DNA of 64,000 nucleotides, from the NCBI RefSeq assembly GCF_021568695.1, contig NZ_JAKGTI010000003.1, positions 150,043 to 214,042 on the forward strand. The letters are read 5' to 3'. Within the stretch, counting starts at the first letter, position 1, and the number at the start of each line of letters is the position of its first letter. The translations under genes and the position numbers were made by a program. A model generated the notes under the pieces. That model was not told the DNA's origin and made no database searches. It saw only the letters and a list, made by a program, of their open reading frames with translations. Source of the stretch: Maritalea mediterranea (GTDB lineage Bacteria; Pseudomonadota; Alphaproteobacteria; Rhizobiales; Devosiaceae). Below are positions 24,610 through 32,981 of the stretch, one piece after another.

Positions 24610-26640
24610 ATGAGCCGGTGGGGATTTGTTGCTTCAATTTTTTCAATTGTAAGCGCATTTTGCGTGCTGGTGTTTTTTGCGTCATCCATGGCGCCTTTGC
24701 TGGTGCAAAAGCTCAGTGATCTGGATGCCAAGCAATTGGCGCGTAAGTCAGCCTTGGCGCTACGCACTGAATTTGATCTGCCCGGAGAATTGTCGCCCCA
24801 ACATTTGGATCCGATCGAATATTTGGTCGATCAGTTTGTCATGGAAACCAGAGGTGCAGACACCGATCAAGAAGATCCTTGGAATCCTTTGATCGTGGAT
24901 CAAGCGGATCATTTCGGCACGGTTTCAGGATATGCCGTCTTTACCCGATTTGAGCAACTCACCATTGCCGGGGGACAGCCTTTGATGCGGGATATGAGCT
25001 ATGCCCCTTTTGCCGAGCAGGTGCGGGCAGCAATGCGAGACGGGCGCACGCGCATATTTGAGCTGCCACAATATGAAAAGCTGGAAGCACGCGCGCCAGT
25101 GGCAGTGTTGATTCCGCTTGAACGGTTGGGGATGTCGCGCGGTTTGGTGAGTATTGAAATTAAACGCCACCCGGTGGGGCATCTTGTGGTGCGCGGGGTG
25201 CAATTTTCGTCACACTTAACCTCGCTTGTGCTGGTGGTGTTGGCGTTGTTTGTATTGGCGGTCCTGTCCTATTGGGGACGGCAGCGGCGCATTGCCGAAC
25301 GGCAGGCGATACATCTGGCCGATTACGATTCACTGACCGGTTTGCCCAATCGACGTAAGTTTCAACGGGATGTGGAAGCAGCACTACAGCAAGCCCGGTG
25401 GGAGGACCGAAACTTTAATCTGATCAGCCTGGATGTAGATGCGTTTAAACAGGTGAATGACTATTATGGCCATGAGGCAGGCGACCGGTTGCTGGTCGTG
25501 GCGGCCAAACGGTTGAGCAACACGTTGGGGCAATTGGGGCAGGTCTATCGCCTGTCCGGCGATGAGTTTGTTGCCATTTGCTGGGCCGATGGCACGCCAA
25601 CGCCTGACGATATGGTGACGCAGTTTTTGCAGGTGATGCAACGCCCGATTACCACAGATCACGCACGGTTTACCGCCACAATGAGTGTGGGCAGCGCGCA
25701 ATGCCCCAAAGACAGCAAAACGCGGGACGGGCTGATCAAATGTGCAGATTTGGCGCTTTATGATGCCAAGGCCAACGGCGCCGGCCAGTTTGTGGCGTTC
25801 CGTCCGGAGCTGCAAACAGCGTTGGATGAGCGCTTTTTGTTGCAAACTGAGTTGGAATTGGCGCTGGAGGGAAATGGTTTGGAGGTGGCGTTTCAACCGC
25901 TGGTGCGCTCCACCAATCGCTGTGTGATGGGGTTTGAGGCGTTGGCCAGATGGCCGCATAAGAGATTGGGTGCCGTCAGCCCTGGCGTGTTCATTCCACT
26001 TGCGGAAAGTACCGGTCTGATCGAAGTATTGACCGACCAAATGCTCTATCAAGCCTGTCGTGCCGCGTTGCATTGGCCTGATCATATGATCGTCGCGGTC
26101 AATATCTCGCCGGTGTTGCTGCGCAATGAAAATTTTGTCGACAATATTGCCCATATTCTGGAGCGAACCGGCTTGCCGGCCCATCGCCTGGAAATAGAAA
26201 TCACCGAGGGTGTGTTTGTTTATAACACCGAGCAGGTTGTCGAGCATTTGACCGCTTTGCGCGCCTTGGGGGTGCAGGTGGCCATGGATGATTTTGGCAC
26301 CGGTTATTCCAGCTTGAATTATCTGACACGTTTGCCGATCAGCAAGCTCAAGATTGACAAAAGCTTCGTGGCTCGTTTGGGGCAGGACAAGGCCAATGAT
26401 GCAGTGGTGAGCTGTGTGGTGGGCCTGGCGAAAACATTGGGCATTGCGACAACGGCAGAAGGCGTGGAAAATGAAACTCAGGCCACATTGCTGCGTGCGG
26501 CAGGTTGTGACTTTTTCCAAGGTTACCTATTTGGCCACCCCACGCAGGATCCCGCGCACATGATTTTCTCGTCTCACAAATCGATGGCGCGATTTGACAA
26601 GGGATCTACGGGGGAGTGGCAAAATAGCCACGTGGCCTGA
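24610..26640 (+). CDS. Membrane GGDEF-EAL protein (c-di-GMP turnover)
   Basis: This roughly 676-aa inner-membrane protein has TM1 at residues ~6-28, a periplasmic sensory stretch to ~200, TM2 at ~202-222, a GGDEF domain (~235-395) and an EAL domain (~405-650). The GGDEF signature reads SGDEF (316-320) without an RxxD inhibitory site before it. The EAL motif is intact (FEALARW, 443-445), as are the Asn in VNISP, the Glu in EITEG, DDFGTG (560-565), KIDKSF and TAEGVE, so phosphodiesterase activity is expected. Cyclase activity is possible but uncertain with Ser in the first position. The ATG at 24610 follows GGATGA; an in-frame TTG lies four codons earlier. Confidence 0.9.
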   Translation: MSRWGFVASIFSIVSAFCVLVFFASSMAPLLVQKLSDLDAKQLARKSALALRTEFDLPGELSPQHLDPIEYLVDQFVMETRGADTDQEDPWNPLIVDQADHFGTVSGYAVFTRFEQLTIAGGQPLMRDMSYAPFAEQVRAAMRDGRTRIFELPQYEKLEARAPVAVLIPLERLGMSRGLVSIEIKRHPVGHLVVRGVQFSSHLTSLVLVVLALFVLAVLSYWGRQRRIAERQAIHLADYDSLTGLPNRRKFQRDVEAALQQARWEDRNFNLISLDVDAFKQVNDYYGHEAGDRLLVVAAKRLSNTLGQLGQVYRLSGDEFVAICWADGTPTPDDMVTQFLQVMQRPITTDHARFTATMSVGSAQCPKDSKTRDGLIKCADLALYDAKANGAGQFVAFRPELQTALDERFLLQTELELALEGNGLEVAFQPLVRSTNRCVMGFEALARWPHKRLGAVSPGVFIPLAESTGLIEVLTDQMLYQACRAALHWPDHMIVAVNISPVLLRNENFVDNIAHILERTGLPAHRLEIEITEGVFVYNTEQVVEHLTALRALGVQVAMDDFGTGYSSLNYLTRLPISKLKIDKSFVARLGQDKANDAVVSCVVGLAKTLGIATTAEGVENETQATLLRAAGCDFFQGYLFGHPTQDPAHMIFSSHKSMARFDKGSTGEWQNSHVA

Positions 26641-26658
26641 GGCGCTTGCAGCTATCGA

Positions 26659-27540
26659 TCAATCGCCGACCGGTTGCGGGCCGGTGTTACCATGTAGCGC
26701 AGTGAGGCTGGAGCGAATGCGCCGTAGATTTTCTTTGGTGGTTTCTGGCCGTTGCCGGGCAACAGTTGCGGCGAGAATGTCGATGGTTGCCAAAAAGACC
26801 AGCCGCGATGCCGTCGGCTTATAGATATCAGGATCTTCAGGCAGACTTAAACCGATGGTGAAATCGCACACATGGGCCAGCGGTGACTCGGGCTTGGTCA
26901 GCGCGACAGTTTTGGCGCCATATTGCCGGGCCACTTTCGCACTATCAATGTTGGAGCGGGGCAAGCCGGTGGCGGAAATAAACACCATCATATCTTGCGG
27001 GGTCAGTGTGGCGGCGTGCATGCGCTGCAGATAGGCATCTGAGACCGCATTGGCCGCAAAACCAAGGCGGAAAAAGCGATTTGCGGCGTCAAAAGCAACG
27101 GTGGTCGAGCCGCCGCCTACGCCGCAAAAAATAATCTTATGGGCCGCGTTGATGTGGCTGGCAACGGCCTTGATCATATCTTGGTTGAGTTGAGATCGGG
27201 CCACATTTGCGGTGACATAGAAGGTTTGAAAGACCTGATCAATCAGATTTTTTTGATCGCTTTCGGGATCATTCCCCGAGACCAGATATTGCAGCGATAC
27301 GGCGACATTTTGCGCCAGTCTGATTTTAAAATCACGATAGCCAGTGCAGCCCAATGTGCGGCAAAAACGGATCACGGTCGGCTCCGACACATCACAGGCC
27401 GCGGCCAGGCTGGCCACAGACATGTCGCTGACCTGTTCCAGATTGTCCAATACATAGCTGGCCACCCGTTGTTCACGGGCATTGTAGCTGCCGTCTCTTT
27501 GCCGAATCTGTGAGATAATATCCAATGCTGTATCGCCCAT
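26659..27540 (-). CDS. RpiR/MurR-family regulator (HTH plus SIS domain)
   Basis: This 293-aa regulator has an N-terminal HTH_6 (residues ~15-85; SVASLAAACDVSEPTVIRFCRTLGCTGYRDFKIRLA) and a C-terminal SIS sugar-phosphate-binding domain (~120-260; CGVGGGSTTVAFDAANRFFRLG, FISATGLPRSNIDSAKVARQYGAKTVALT). RpiR proteins respond to phosphosugars and often repress adjacent uptake or catabolic operons. It is divergent from a TRAP operon, with palindromes in the gap. A sugar acid or sugar-derived carboxylate as the transported substrate would fit this pairing, but that is inference. Confidence 0.9.
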   Translation of the reverse strand: MGDTALDIISQIRQRDGSYNAREQRVASYVLDNLEQVSDMSVASLAAACDVSEPTVIRFCRTLGCTGYRDFKIRLAQNVAVSLQYLVSGNDPESDQKNLIDQVFQTFYVTANVARSQLNQDMIKAVASHINAAHKIIFCGVGGGSTTVAFDAANRFFRLGFAANAVSDAYLQRMHAATLTPQDMMVFISATGLPRSNIDSAKVARQYGAKTVALTKPESPLAHVCDFTIGLSLPEDPDIYKPTASRLVFLATIDILAATVARQRPETTKENLRRIRSSLTALHGNTGPQPVGD

Positions 27541-27685
27541 AAAATCGCTTTAAATGCACGCCGCAGCGTCCATTTTCCCTCCCGACTTAAAAAAACATGA
27601 TTCGTCTGACCTGTCGGACATAATCGTCAATTGTGACATTAAACTACAAAAATTACGCTTTACAATGTGTTTTTTATCTCATATT

Positions 27686-27700
27686 TGTAGTTTTGCTACA
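27686..27700. promoter_or_regulatory. Candidate RpiR operator upstream of the first TRAP operon
   Basis: TGTAG-TTTTG-CTACA is a perfect inverted repeat 19 nt before the dctQ start. A related sequence, AAACTACAAAAATT, lies at 27641-27654 in the opposite sense. A/T-rich repeats of this size are typical for RpiR-class regulators. Confidence 0.5.
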
Positions 27701-27718
27701 TTTTGCAAGGGAGGACAC

Positions 27719-28225
27719 ATGTCGGCAATTGCAGCACGGTTAAGCACAGGATTGAACTGGGGCGTAGAGCGTTTTGTGGCGCTGTTGATGGCGCTGCTGG
27801 TGCTGGATGTGTGGATCGGCGTGGTCGATCGCTACATTTTCCATTGGCAATTGCCGTGGCCGGAAGTGGTGGCGCGCTACTTAATGATTTGGGCCGCCAT
27901 GTTGGCCATTTCCGCAGGGATCGCGCGGCGTGAACATATTGGCTTGCATGCGCTGATTTCAAAAGTGCCGCATCAATTCCGCCGGTTTGTGTTGCTCGGC
28001 CTCGATCTCGTGACCTTTTTGCTGTTTTTCTATGTGTTCTGGTATGGCATCGGCTTTGCCCAGACCGGGGCCAATCGCCAAGCAATGATCTTTGGCATGA
28101 CCTTGTTGGTCCCGTTTGCTGCCATTCCGGTTTCCGCCGCCATTTGCGCCATTCAAACGCTGCTTGTGGCCATTCGTGATCAAGGCGCGCTGATTGTGCC
28201 TAACTCAGAGGGGATGGTGGAATGA
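27719..28225 (+). CDS. TRAP transporter small permease (DctQ)
   Basis: This 168-aa membrane protein is the four-helix small subunit of a TRAP transporter (DctQ family). The motif VVDRYIFHWQLPWPEVVARYLMIWAAMLAISAGIARREHIGLHAL is characteristic: helix 2 with the conserved Trp-Glu region and then the RxxxHI segment before helix 3. The start at 27719 has AGGGAGGA upstream; the longer open frame runs through the promoter region. The 3' end overlaps the dctM start by 4 nt (ATGA). Confidence 0.9.
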   Translation: MSAIAARLSTGLNWGVERFVALLMALLVLDVWIGVVDRYIFHWQLPWPEVVARYLMIWAAMLAISAGIARREHIGLHALISKVPHQFRRFVLLGLDLVTFLLFFYVFWYGIGFAQTGANRQAMIFGMTLLVPFAAIPVSAAICAIQTLLVAIRDQGALIVPNSEGMVE

Positions 28226-29502
28226 TTATCGCACTTGCTTTTGTTGGACTGGTTATATTGGGTTTGCCGATTGGGTTTGCGCTTGGCGCAGCCGGGGTGA
28301 TCGGGCTCTATCAAATTGGCGGCGACAATTTTGTCGCCCTCGGCCCGGGTAAAATGTTTAACGGGCTGAATATTTTCCCGTTTCTCGCCATGCCCTTCTT
28401 TATTCTCGCTGGCGAAATCATGAACCATACGGGCATCACCTCGCGTCTGGTGATGTTGGCGCAGGTGCTTGTTGGACATTTCCGCGGCGGGCTGGCGCAC
28501 ACCAATATGCTGGCCTCTGTGTTCTTTGCCGGGCTGACCGGTTCGGCCACCGCTGACGCGGCAGCATTTGGTAAAACGCTGGTGCCTTCCATGGTGGAGC
28601 GTGGTTATCGGCGAGATTATGCCTGCGCCGTTACCGCGGCGGGTTCCATCATCGGGCCGACCATTCCGCCCTCTGGCTTGATGGTGGTTTATGGCTCTTT
28701 GATGGGCGTGTCGATTGGTGGGCTGTTTGCCGCTGGTCTGTTGCCGGGCCTCATTATCTGTGCGGTGTGTATGGCAGTGATCGCGATTGGCGCACGTGCC
28801 AACAATCTGCCGCAAAGCGAAGAACGCGCCCGGCTGCCGCAAATTTGGGCGACCTTTAAAGAATCTATTTTGGCGCTGTTTATGCCGATCATCATTTTGG
28901 GCGGTATTTTGGGGGGCATTGTGACCCCGACAGAGGCGGCCTCCATTGCTGTGGGCTATGCGCTGTTCATCGGCACGTTTGTTTATCGCAAGATCAATAT
29001 GGACGATATGGTCAAGATGCTGATCCGCACCGCGCGGGTCACGGGCGTGATCTTTGTGATCATTGCGTTTGCCTCCATCGTCGGGTGGTATCTCAGCTTC
29101 AACCAAATTCCACAAATGGTGGCCAATTCTATTCTCGGCGTTTCGGACAATCGCTATGTGGTCATTGCGCTGATCATCGGGCTGTTGCTGGTGATCGGCA
29201 TGGTGATGGACATCACCGCGATCCTGATCATTCTGGCGCCTGTTCTGGTGCCGCTGACCGCAGCGATTGGGCTGGAACCTATTCATGCAGGCATCATCTT
29301 TGTGCTGGCGCTCAACATCTCATTGATGACGCCACCCGTGGGCGCCTGCCTGTTCGTATTGTCCTCGGTCACCGGGGAACCGCTTGAACGCATTACCGCA
29401 AAGCTTTGGCCGTTTTTGTTGGCGGAAGTGGCGGTGCTGTTTGTGTTCGCCTTCTTTGAAGATTTGGCGCTGTTGATGCCGCGATTGCTTGGATTTGCTT
29501 AG
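28222..29502 (+). CDS. TRAP transporter large permease (DctM)
   Basis: This 426-aa protein with about 12 hydrophobic segments is the transport subunit of the TRAP system, carrying out Na+-driven solute import. Typical DctM blocks are GLPIGFALGAAGVIGL near the start, NIFPFLAMPFFILAGEIMNHTGIT, HTNMLASVFFAGLTGSATADAAAFG, GSIIGPTIPPSG, GGIVTPTEAASIAVGYAL and LMTPPVGACLFV. It overlaps dctQ by 4 nt and is followed after 74 nt by the binding-protein gene, so the order is Q-M-P, with the periplasmic protein last. Confidence 0.94.
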   Translation: MIIALAFVGLVILGLPIGFALGAAGVIGLYQIGGDNFVALGPGKMFNGLNIFPFLAMPFFILAGEIMNHTGITSRLVMLAQVLVGHFRGGLAHTNMLASVFFAGLTGSATADAAAFGKTLVPSMVERGYRRDYACAVTAAGSIIGPTIPPSGLMVVYGSLMGVSIGGLFAAGLLPGLIICAVCMAVIAIGARANNLPQSEERARLPQIWATFKESILALFMPIIILGGILGGIVTPTEAASIAVGYALFIGTFVYRKINMDDMVKMLIRTARVTGVIFVIIAFASIVGWYLSFNQIPQMVANSILGVSDNRYVVIALIIGLLLVIGMVMDITAILIILAPVLVPLTAAIGLEPIHAGIIFVLALNISLMTPPVGACLFVLSSVTGEPLERITAKLWPFLLAEVAVLFVFAFFEDLALLMPRLLGFA

Positions 29503-29530
29503 GGCAGGGACTGCCTAAAGCGAACGGTTT

Positions 29531-29558
29531 GCGCCCCACCGTCAAACATCTGGGGCGC
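29531..29558 (+). promoter_or_regulatory. Intergenic hairpin between dctM and dctP
   Basis: GCGCCCCA (29531-29538) and TGGGGCGC (29551-29558) form a perfect 8-bp stem with a 12-nt loop, 18 nt before the dctP start. There is no T run; it is followed by an A/G-rich stretch that includes the ribosome site. A role in mRNA stability or partial termination, giving more binding protein than permease, would fit. Confidence 0.5.
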
Positions 29559-29576
29559 GCAAAAAGGGAGTGAATT

Positions 29577-30632
29577 ATGACACTGAAAAAACTAGCACTT
29601 GGGTTGACTTTGGGCGTTGCCGTTGTGGGCGCAGCCAGCACGGCATTTGCGGATACAAAATTGCTGAAATTCGCGCATGACAACAAAACTGATCCATTTG
29701 AGAACCCGGCCCATGCGTGCACCGCTGTATTTGCCAATATTGTTGAAGCAGACACCAATGGCTCAATTGATGTTGAGGTTTATCCTTCCAACCAATTGGG
29801 GTCAGCGGCAGAGCATGTGCAGTTCCTCAAGGATAATGTTATCCAGGCGACCTTGACGTCTACTGGCGCGATCTCATCATATTATCCGCGTATTGACGTG
29901 TTGAACTTGGCTTTTGCGTTTGACCATAATGCGGCGACCTATGAAGTGTTTGATGGTCCATTCGGCCAGGCCCTGGCGGCAGATATTGAAGCCAGCATTG
30001 AAAACACCAAAGTGCTGGGCTTCCCGGATACTGGCGGCTTTTTTGCCATCACCAACTCGAAGCGTCCAATTGAAACATTGGAAGACTTTGAAGGTATTCG
30101 CGTCCGCACCATGACGTTGCCATCACACCAGAAAATCATTCAGGCGATGGGCGGCGAAGCCTATCCATTGTCTTGGGGTGAGGTATATTCCGGTCTGCAA
30201 ACCGGCGTAATCGACGGCCAAATGAACCCTGTGCCGATCATTTCGTTCGCGAACTTCTCTGAGGTTCAGGACTATATGACCCTGACCAACCACTTGTTCT
30301 CACCTTACACTTTCATGATGTCAGAAGACTTCTGGGATTCTCTGACCGATCATGAAAAGCGCGTGGTGAACTATGCAGCTGAAAGCTGTGTGACCGCGAG
30401 CCGTGGCCTGAGCCGGATCATCGAAGCGTCTGACCGCGGCCTGGCTGGCTTGATGGACAAGATCGAAGTGACAGCCCTTTCTGCTGAAGCACGTGAAGAG
30501 TTCAAAGCGGCTGCGCAACCCGCTGTGCTCAAGCATGTGGAAGAAGAGTTGGGTGAAGAAGGCGTTGAGCTGTTGAACAAGTTCAAAGATGCCGTCGAAG
30601 ACGCCAACAATGCCACTTATCTGGCAGACTAA
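29577..30632 (+). CDS. TRAP transporter substrate-binding protein (DctP)
   Basis: This 351-aa periplasmic protein has a Sec signal peptide (cleaved after STAFA, about residue 25). The mature chain belongs to the DctP/SBP_bac_7 family: LKFAHDNKTDPFENPAH at the start, YPSNQLGSAAEHVQFLKDN, and DFEGIRVRTMTLP, whose Arg binds the ligand carboxylate in family members, then LSWGEVYSGLQTGVIDGQMNP. It delivers substrate to the DctQM pair encoded just upstream. The ligand cannot be read from sequence; the divergent RpiR gene hints at a sugar-derived acid. A strong terminator follows. Confidence 0.92.
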   Translation: MTLKKLALGLTLGVAVVGAASTAFADTKLLKFAHDNKTDPFENPAHACTAVFANIVEADTNGSIDVEVYPSNQLGSAAEHVQFLKDNVIQATLTSTGAISSYYPRIDVLNLAFAFDHNAATYEVFDGPFGQALAADIEASIENTKVLGFPDTGGFFAITNSKRPIETLEDFEGIRVRTMTLPSHQKIIQAMGGEAYPLSWGEVYSGLQTGVIDGQMNPVPIISFANFSEVQDYMTLTNHLFSPYTFMMSEDFWDSLTDHEKRVVNYAAESCVTASRGLSRIIEASDRGLAGLMDKIEVTALSAEAREEFKAAAQPAVLKHVEEELGEEGVELLNKFKDAVEDANNATYLAD

Positions 30633-30659
30633 TTTCCCTAGACCCTAGAGGAAACTTGG

Positions 30660-30685
30660 GCGGGCCCTCGGGCCCGCTTTTTTTG
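30660..30685 (+). terminator. Terminator after the first TRAP operon
   Basis: GCGGGCCC (30660-30667) and GGGCCCGC (30670-30677) are fully complementary, giving a compact GC stem with a short loop, followed by eight T. It lies 28 nt after the dctP stop and, being symmetrical, faces the convergent response regulator too. Confidence 0.9.
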
Positions 30686-30687
30686 TG

Positions 30688-31326
30688 CTAATTGATCAAG
30701 CCGTTGGAAATGGCATATTTGGTCAGGCCGGCGGTGGAGGAGATGCCGAGCTTTTTCTTGATGTTTTTGCGGTGGGTTTCCACCGTGCGTACAGAAATAT
30801 CCAGCTTTTCGGCAACTTCCCGGTTCGACACACCTTCGGCCACCAGCAATAAGACCGCCTGTTCGCGCGTGGTAAGGGGCGTTTCCACATCAGATTTTGG
30901 CTTGTCGGCCATCAGCGCCTGGGCGGCGCCGGTGGAGAAATAAGTGCCGCCAGAAGCTACGGTTTCAATAGCATGGACAATCTCGTCGGTGGACACATCC
31001 TTGAGCAAATAGCCCGACGCGCCATACATGGTTGATGTGGAAATATATTCACGACTATCATGCATGGACAGCATCAAAAGCCTTGTGTTGGGCAATTGCT
31101 CTTTGAACACTTCAATGGCATCGATGCCGTTCATTTCCGGCATGTTGATGTCCATAAGCACCACATCGGGCTTGCCAGACACGGCGATTTTCAAACCTTG
31201 TTTGGCAGAAGAGGCGGCGCCGAGCACTTCGATGTGGGCATAGGTTTCCAGCACGGATCTTATGCCTTCCAGCACCAATGGGTGGTCGTCAATCAGAACG
31301 ACTTTAATTGGATCGGCGTTGTTCAT
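30688..31326 (-). CDS. NarL/FixJ-type response regulator
   Basis: This 212-aa response regulator has a receiver domain (residues ~7-125) with the acidic pocket IDDHP and phospho-acceptor D59 (VLMDINMP), the Thr/Ser position in MLSMHD and the conserved Lys in LLKDVS. A LuxR-type HTH (~148-208) follows, with LTTREQAVLLLVAEGVSNREVAEKLDISVRTVETHRKNIKKKLG. Its start overlaps the stop of the sensor kinase gene (ATGA), making a clear two-component pair. The likely target is one of the flanking TRAP operons. Confidence 0.94.
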   Translation of the reverse strand: MNNADPIKVVLIDDHPLVLEGIRSVLETYAHIEVLGAASSAKQGLKIAVSGKPDVVLMDINMPEMNGIDAIEVFKEQLPNTRLLMLSMHDSREYISTSTMYGASGYLLKDVSTDEIVHAIETVASGGTYFSTGAAQALMADKPKSDVETPLTTREQAVLLLVAEGVSNREVAEKLDISVRTVETHRKNIKKKLGISSTAGLTKYAISNGLIN

Positions 31327-32762
31327 GCGCTTGTTGCTTCTTTCAAGTTGGCTTGCGCCGCGTCCTTATCTGGCTCTTTCTCATGGGTGAGATAAATGGA
31401 AGAAGGCAATTTGGCAATCAAATGTGTGCCATTGCTTGAGGTTTTAATTTCCAATGTGCCGCCAAAATGCTCCATGCGCTCCTGCATATTGCGCAAGCCC
31501 AGTCCGGAACGGGCTGGATTATTGGCACGGATGGATTTGCGGCGGGCTTCCAGCAGATTGGAAAAGCCGCAGCCATTATCGACAATGTGCATTTCCAGCC
31601 CCGCCTTTGTGCTTTTGAGCTGCAGCAGAATCTTGCTGGCGCCGGAATGGCGCTCAATATTGTTGAGCGCCTCTTGCGCCACGCGATAGACGGCCGTTTT
31701 GGCATCTGTGGGGAGCACATTTTTGTAGGCGACGCTTTTCAGTTCCACCTCAATATTGGTGCGTTCGGCGAAATTGCCAGTCAGCGCCTCAAGCGCTGCG
31801 GTCAGCCCTAAATCGTCAAGGATGCCGGGGCGCAGATCGTGGGAGATGCGGCGCACTTCCTTGATCGCGGCATTGAGGGCTTCGGCGCCATGTTCAATGC
31901 TGGCGAGGGCATGGTCCGTGCCTTTTTTCGCCTGTCGTTGGGCGAGATCCAGCACATAACGCACCCCGATCATATTTTGTGAAATACCGTCATGCAGTTC
32001 GCGCGCGATACGGGTGCGCTCTTCTTCTTGCGTATCGACAATGCGCTGGGTGAGTTCTTTCAGCTTGGTATCGGCCATTTTGCGTTCGCGCAGATTGAGC
32101 ACGATACCGGTGCCGAACACGGCGAAAACGGCGGGCACTGTGATCAAGGCAACCCAGAAAAAGGTCTGGTTGACCCGGTCGCTCAGGCTTTGATTGGCCG
32201 CAGCAGTTTGCGCCAGAATATCGTCAATATAGGCGCCAGTGCCCAGCATCCATTGCCATTTATCCAGCCCTACAGCGTAGCCGATCTTGTCGGACCGTTC
32301 GCTGGAAGAGGGTTTTTCCCACACATAGCGATGAAAGCCGCCGCCATTTTTAGCCGCCTCGATGAGCGCCGCGACGTCCGGGTGGTCGGCCCAGTTTTCG
32401 CCGATACGAAATTCCTGGCGCGGGTGCACAATATTGGTGCCGTCATAGTGATAGACATAGAAATAGCCATCTTCACCAAATTCCAATGTCTGTAAAATAC
32501 GGATCACTTTTTGTTTGGCTTCTGGATCGTCAATATCGGCCGGGCCGTAATAGGGGGCAATGGCGGTCAGGGCCAATTCAATATAGTTTTTCAGCTCTTC
32601 CTCTTTCGCCTCCAGCATGGATTGCTCGAAAGCTGTGATGCCCTGTTTGGACAATTCACTGGATTGCCAGGTCACAAGACTGGTGATCGCGAGGATCGCC
32701 AGAATAAGCGGCAGGGTGGCAAGGGCGAGGATCTTTTGTCTGAAATTCATGGTCGCCAGCAT
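31323..32762 (-). CDS. sCache-domain sensor histidine kinase
   Basis: This roughly 479-aa kinase has TM1 near residues 10-32, a periplasmic sCache_2-type domain (to ~200; FGEDGYFYVYHYDGTNIVHP and IGYAVGLDKWQWMLGTGAYIDD are characteristic), TM2 (~200-225), a HisKA_3 dimerisation domain with the phospho-His in ARELHDGISQNMIG (H257), and an HATPase_c domain with N, G1 and G2 boxes (EALNNIERHS, VDNGCGFS, GLGLRNMQER). The build matches the MctS-like kinases of rhizobia, which sense short monocarboxylates. In-frame starts at 32795, 32762 and 32750 are possible; 32762 follows AAAGG. It is divergent from a TakP-like TRAP operon that it probably controls. Confidence 0.88.
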   Translation of the reverse strand: MLATMNFRQKILALATLPLILAILAITSLVTWQSSELSKQGITAFEQSMLEAKEEELKNYIELALTAIAPYYGPADIDDPEAKQKVIRILQTLEFGEDGYFYVYHYDGTNIVHPRQEFRIGENWADHPDVAALIEAAKNGGGFHRYVWEKPSSSERSDKIGYAVGLDKWQWMLGTGAYIDDILAQTAAANQSLSDRVNQTFFWVALITVPAVFAVFGTGIVLNLRERKMADTKLKELTQRIVDTQEEERTRIARELHDGISQNMIGVRYVLDLAQRQAKKGTDHALASIEHGAEALNAAIKEVRRISHDLRPGILDDLGLTAALEALTGNFAERTNIEVELKSVAYKNVLPTDAKTAVYRVAQEALNNIERHSGASKILLQLKSTKAGLEMHIVDNGCGFSNLLEARRKSIRANNPARSGLGLRNMQERMEHFGGTLEIKTSSNGTHLIAKLPSSIYLTHEKEPDKDAAQANLKEATSA

Positions 32763-32981
32763 TTTGTAACCTTTGCCAAATTGTCGAGGCGTCATTTAAC
32801 CCGCCTACGTAATAATGGGTAATTTAGCACAAGTTCCGCGTGGTCAAAGCCCAAGATTGGCGTACAAAGAGGCTGGACGTTTCCAGCCAGTTTACGCATT
32901 GTGCTGGTTCGGTCTATAGTTCCGCGGTGACTTTTGATGGCAGCCATTAAAAGCGCCGAGTTCATTTTTGGGAGGAATTCA

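Noticed and set aside
25384-26520. A 378-codon open frame antisense to the GGDEF-EAL gene
   Set aside because: Its translation is rich in His/Gln/Arg runs typical of antisense reading and matches no known domain; the plus strand carries clear GGDEF and EAL motifs.
28180-29286. A 368-codon open frame antisense to dctM
   Set aside because: Low-complexity His/Asn/Arg-rich translation from the opposite strand of a membrane protein gene.
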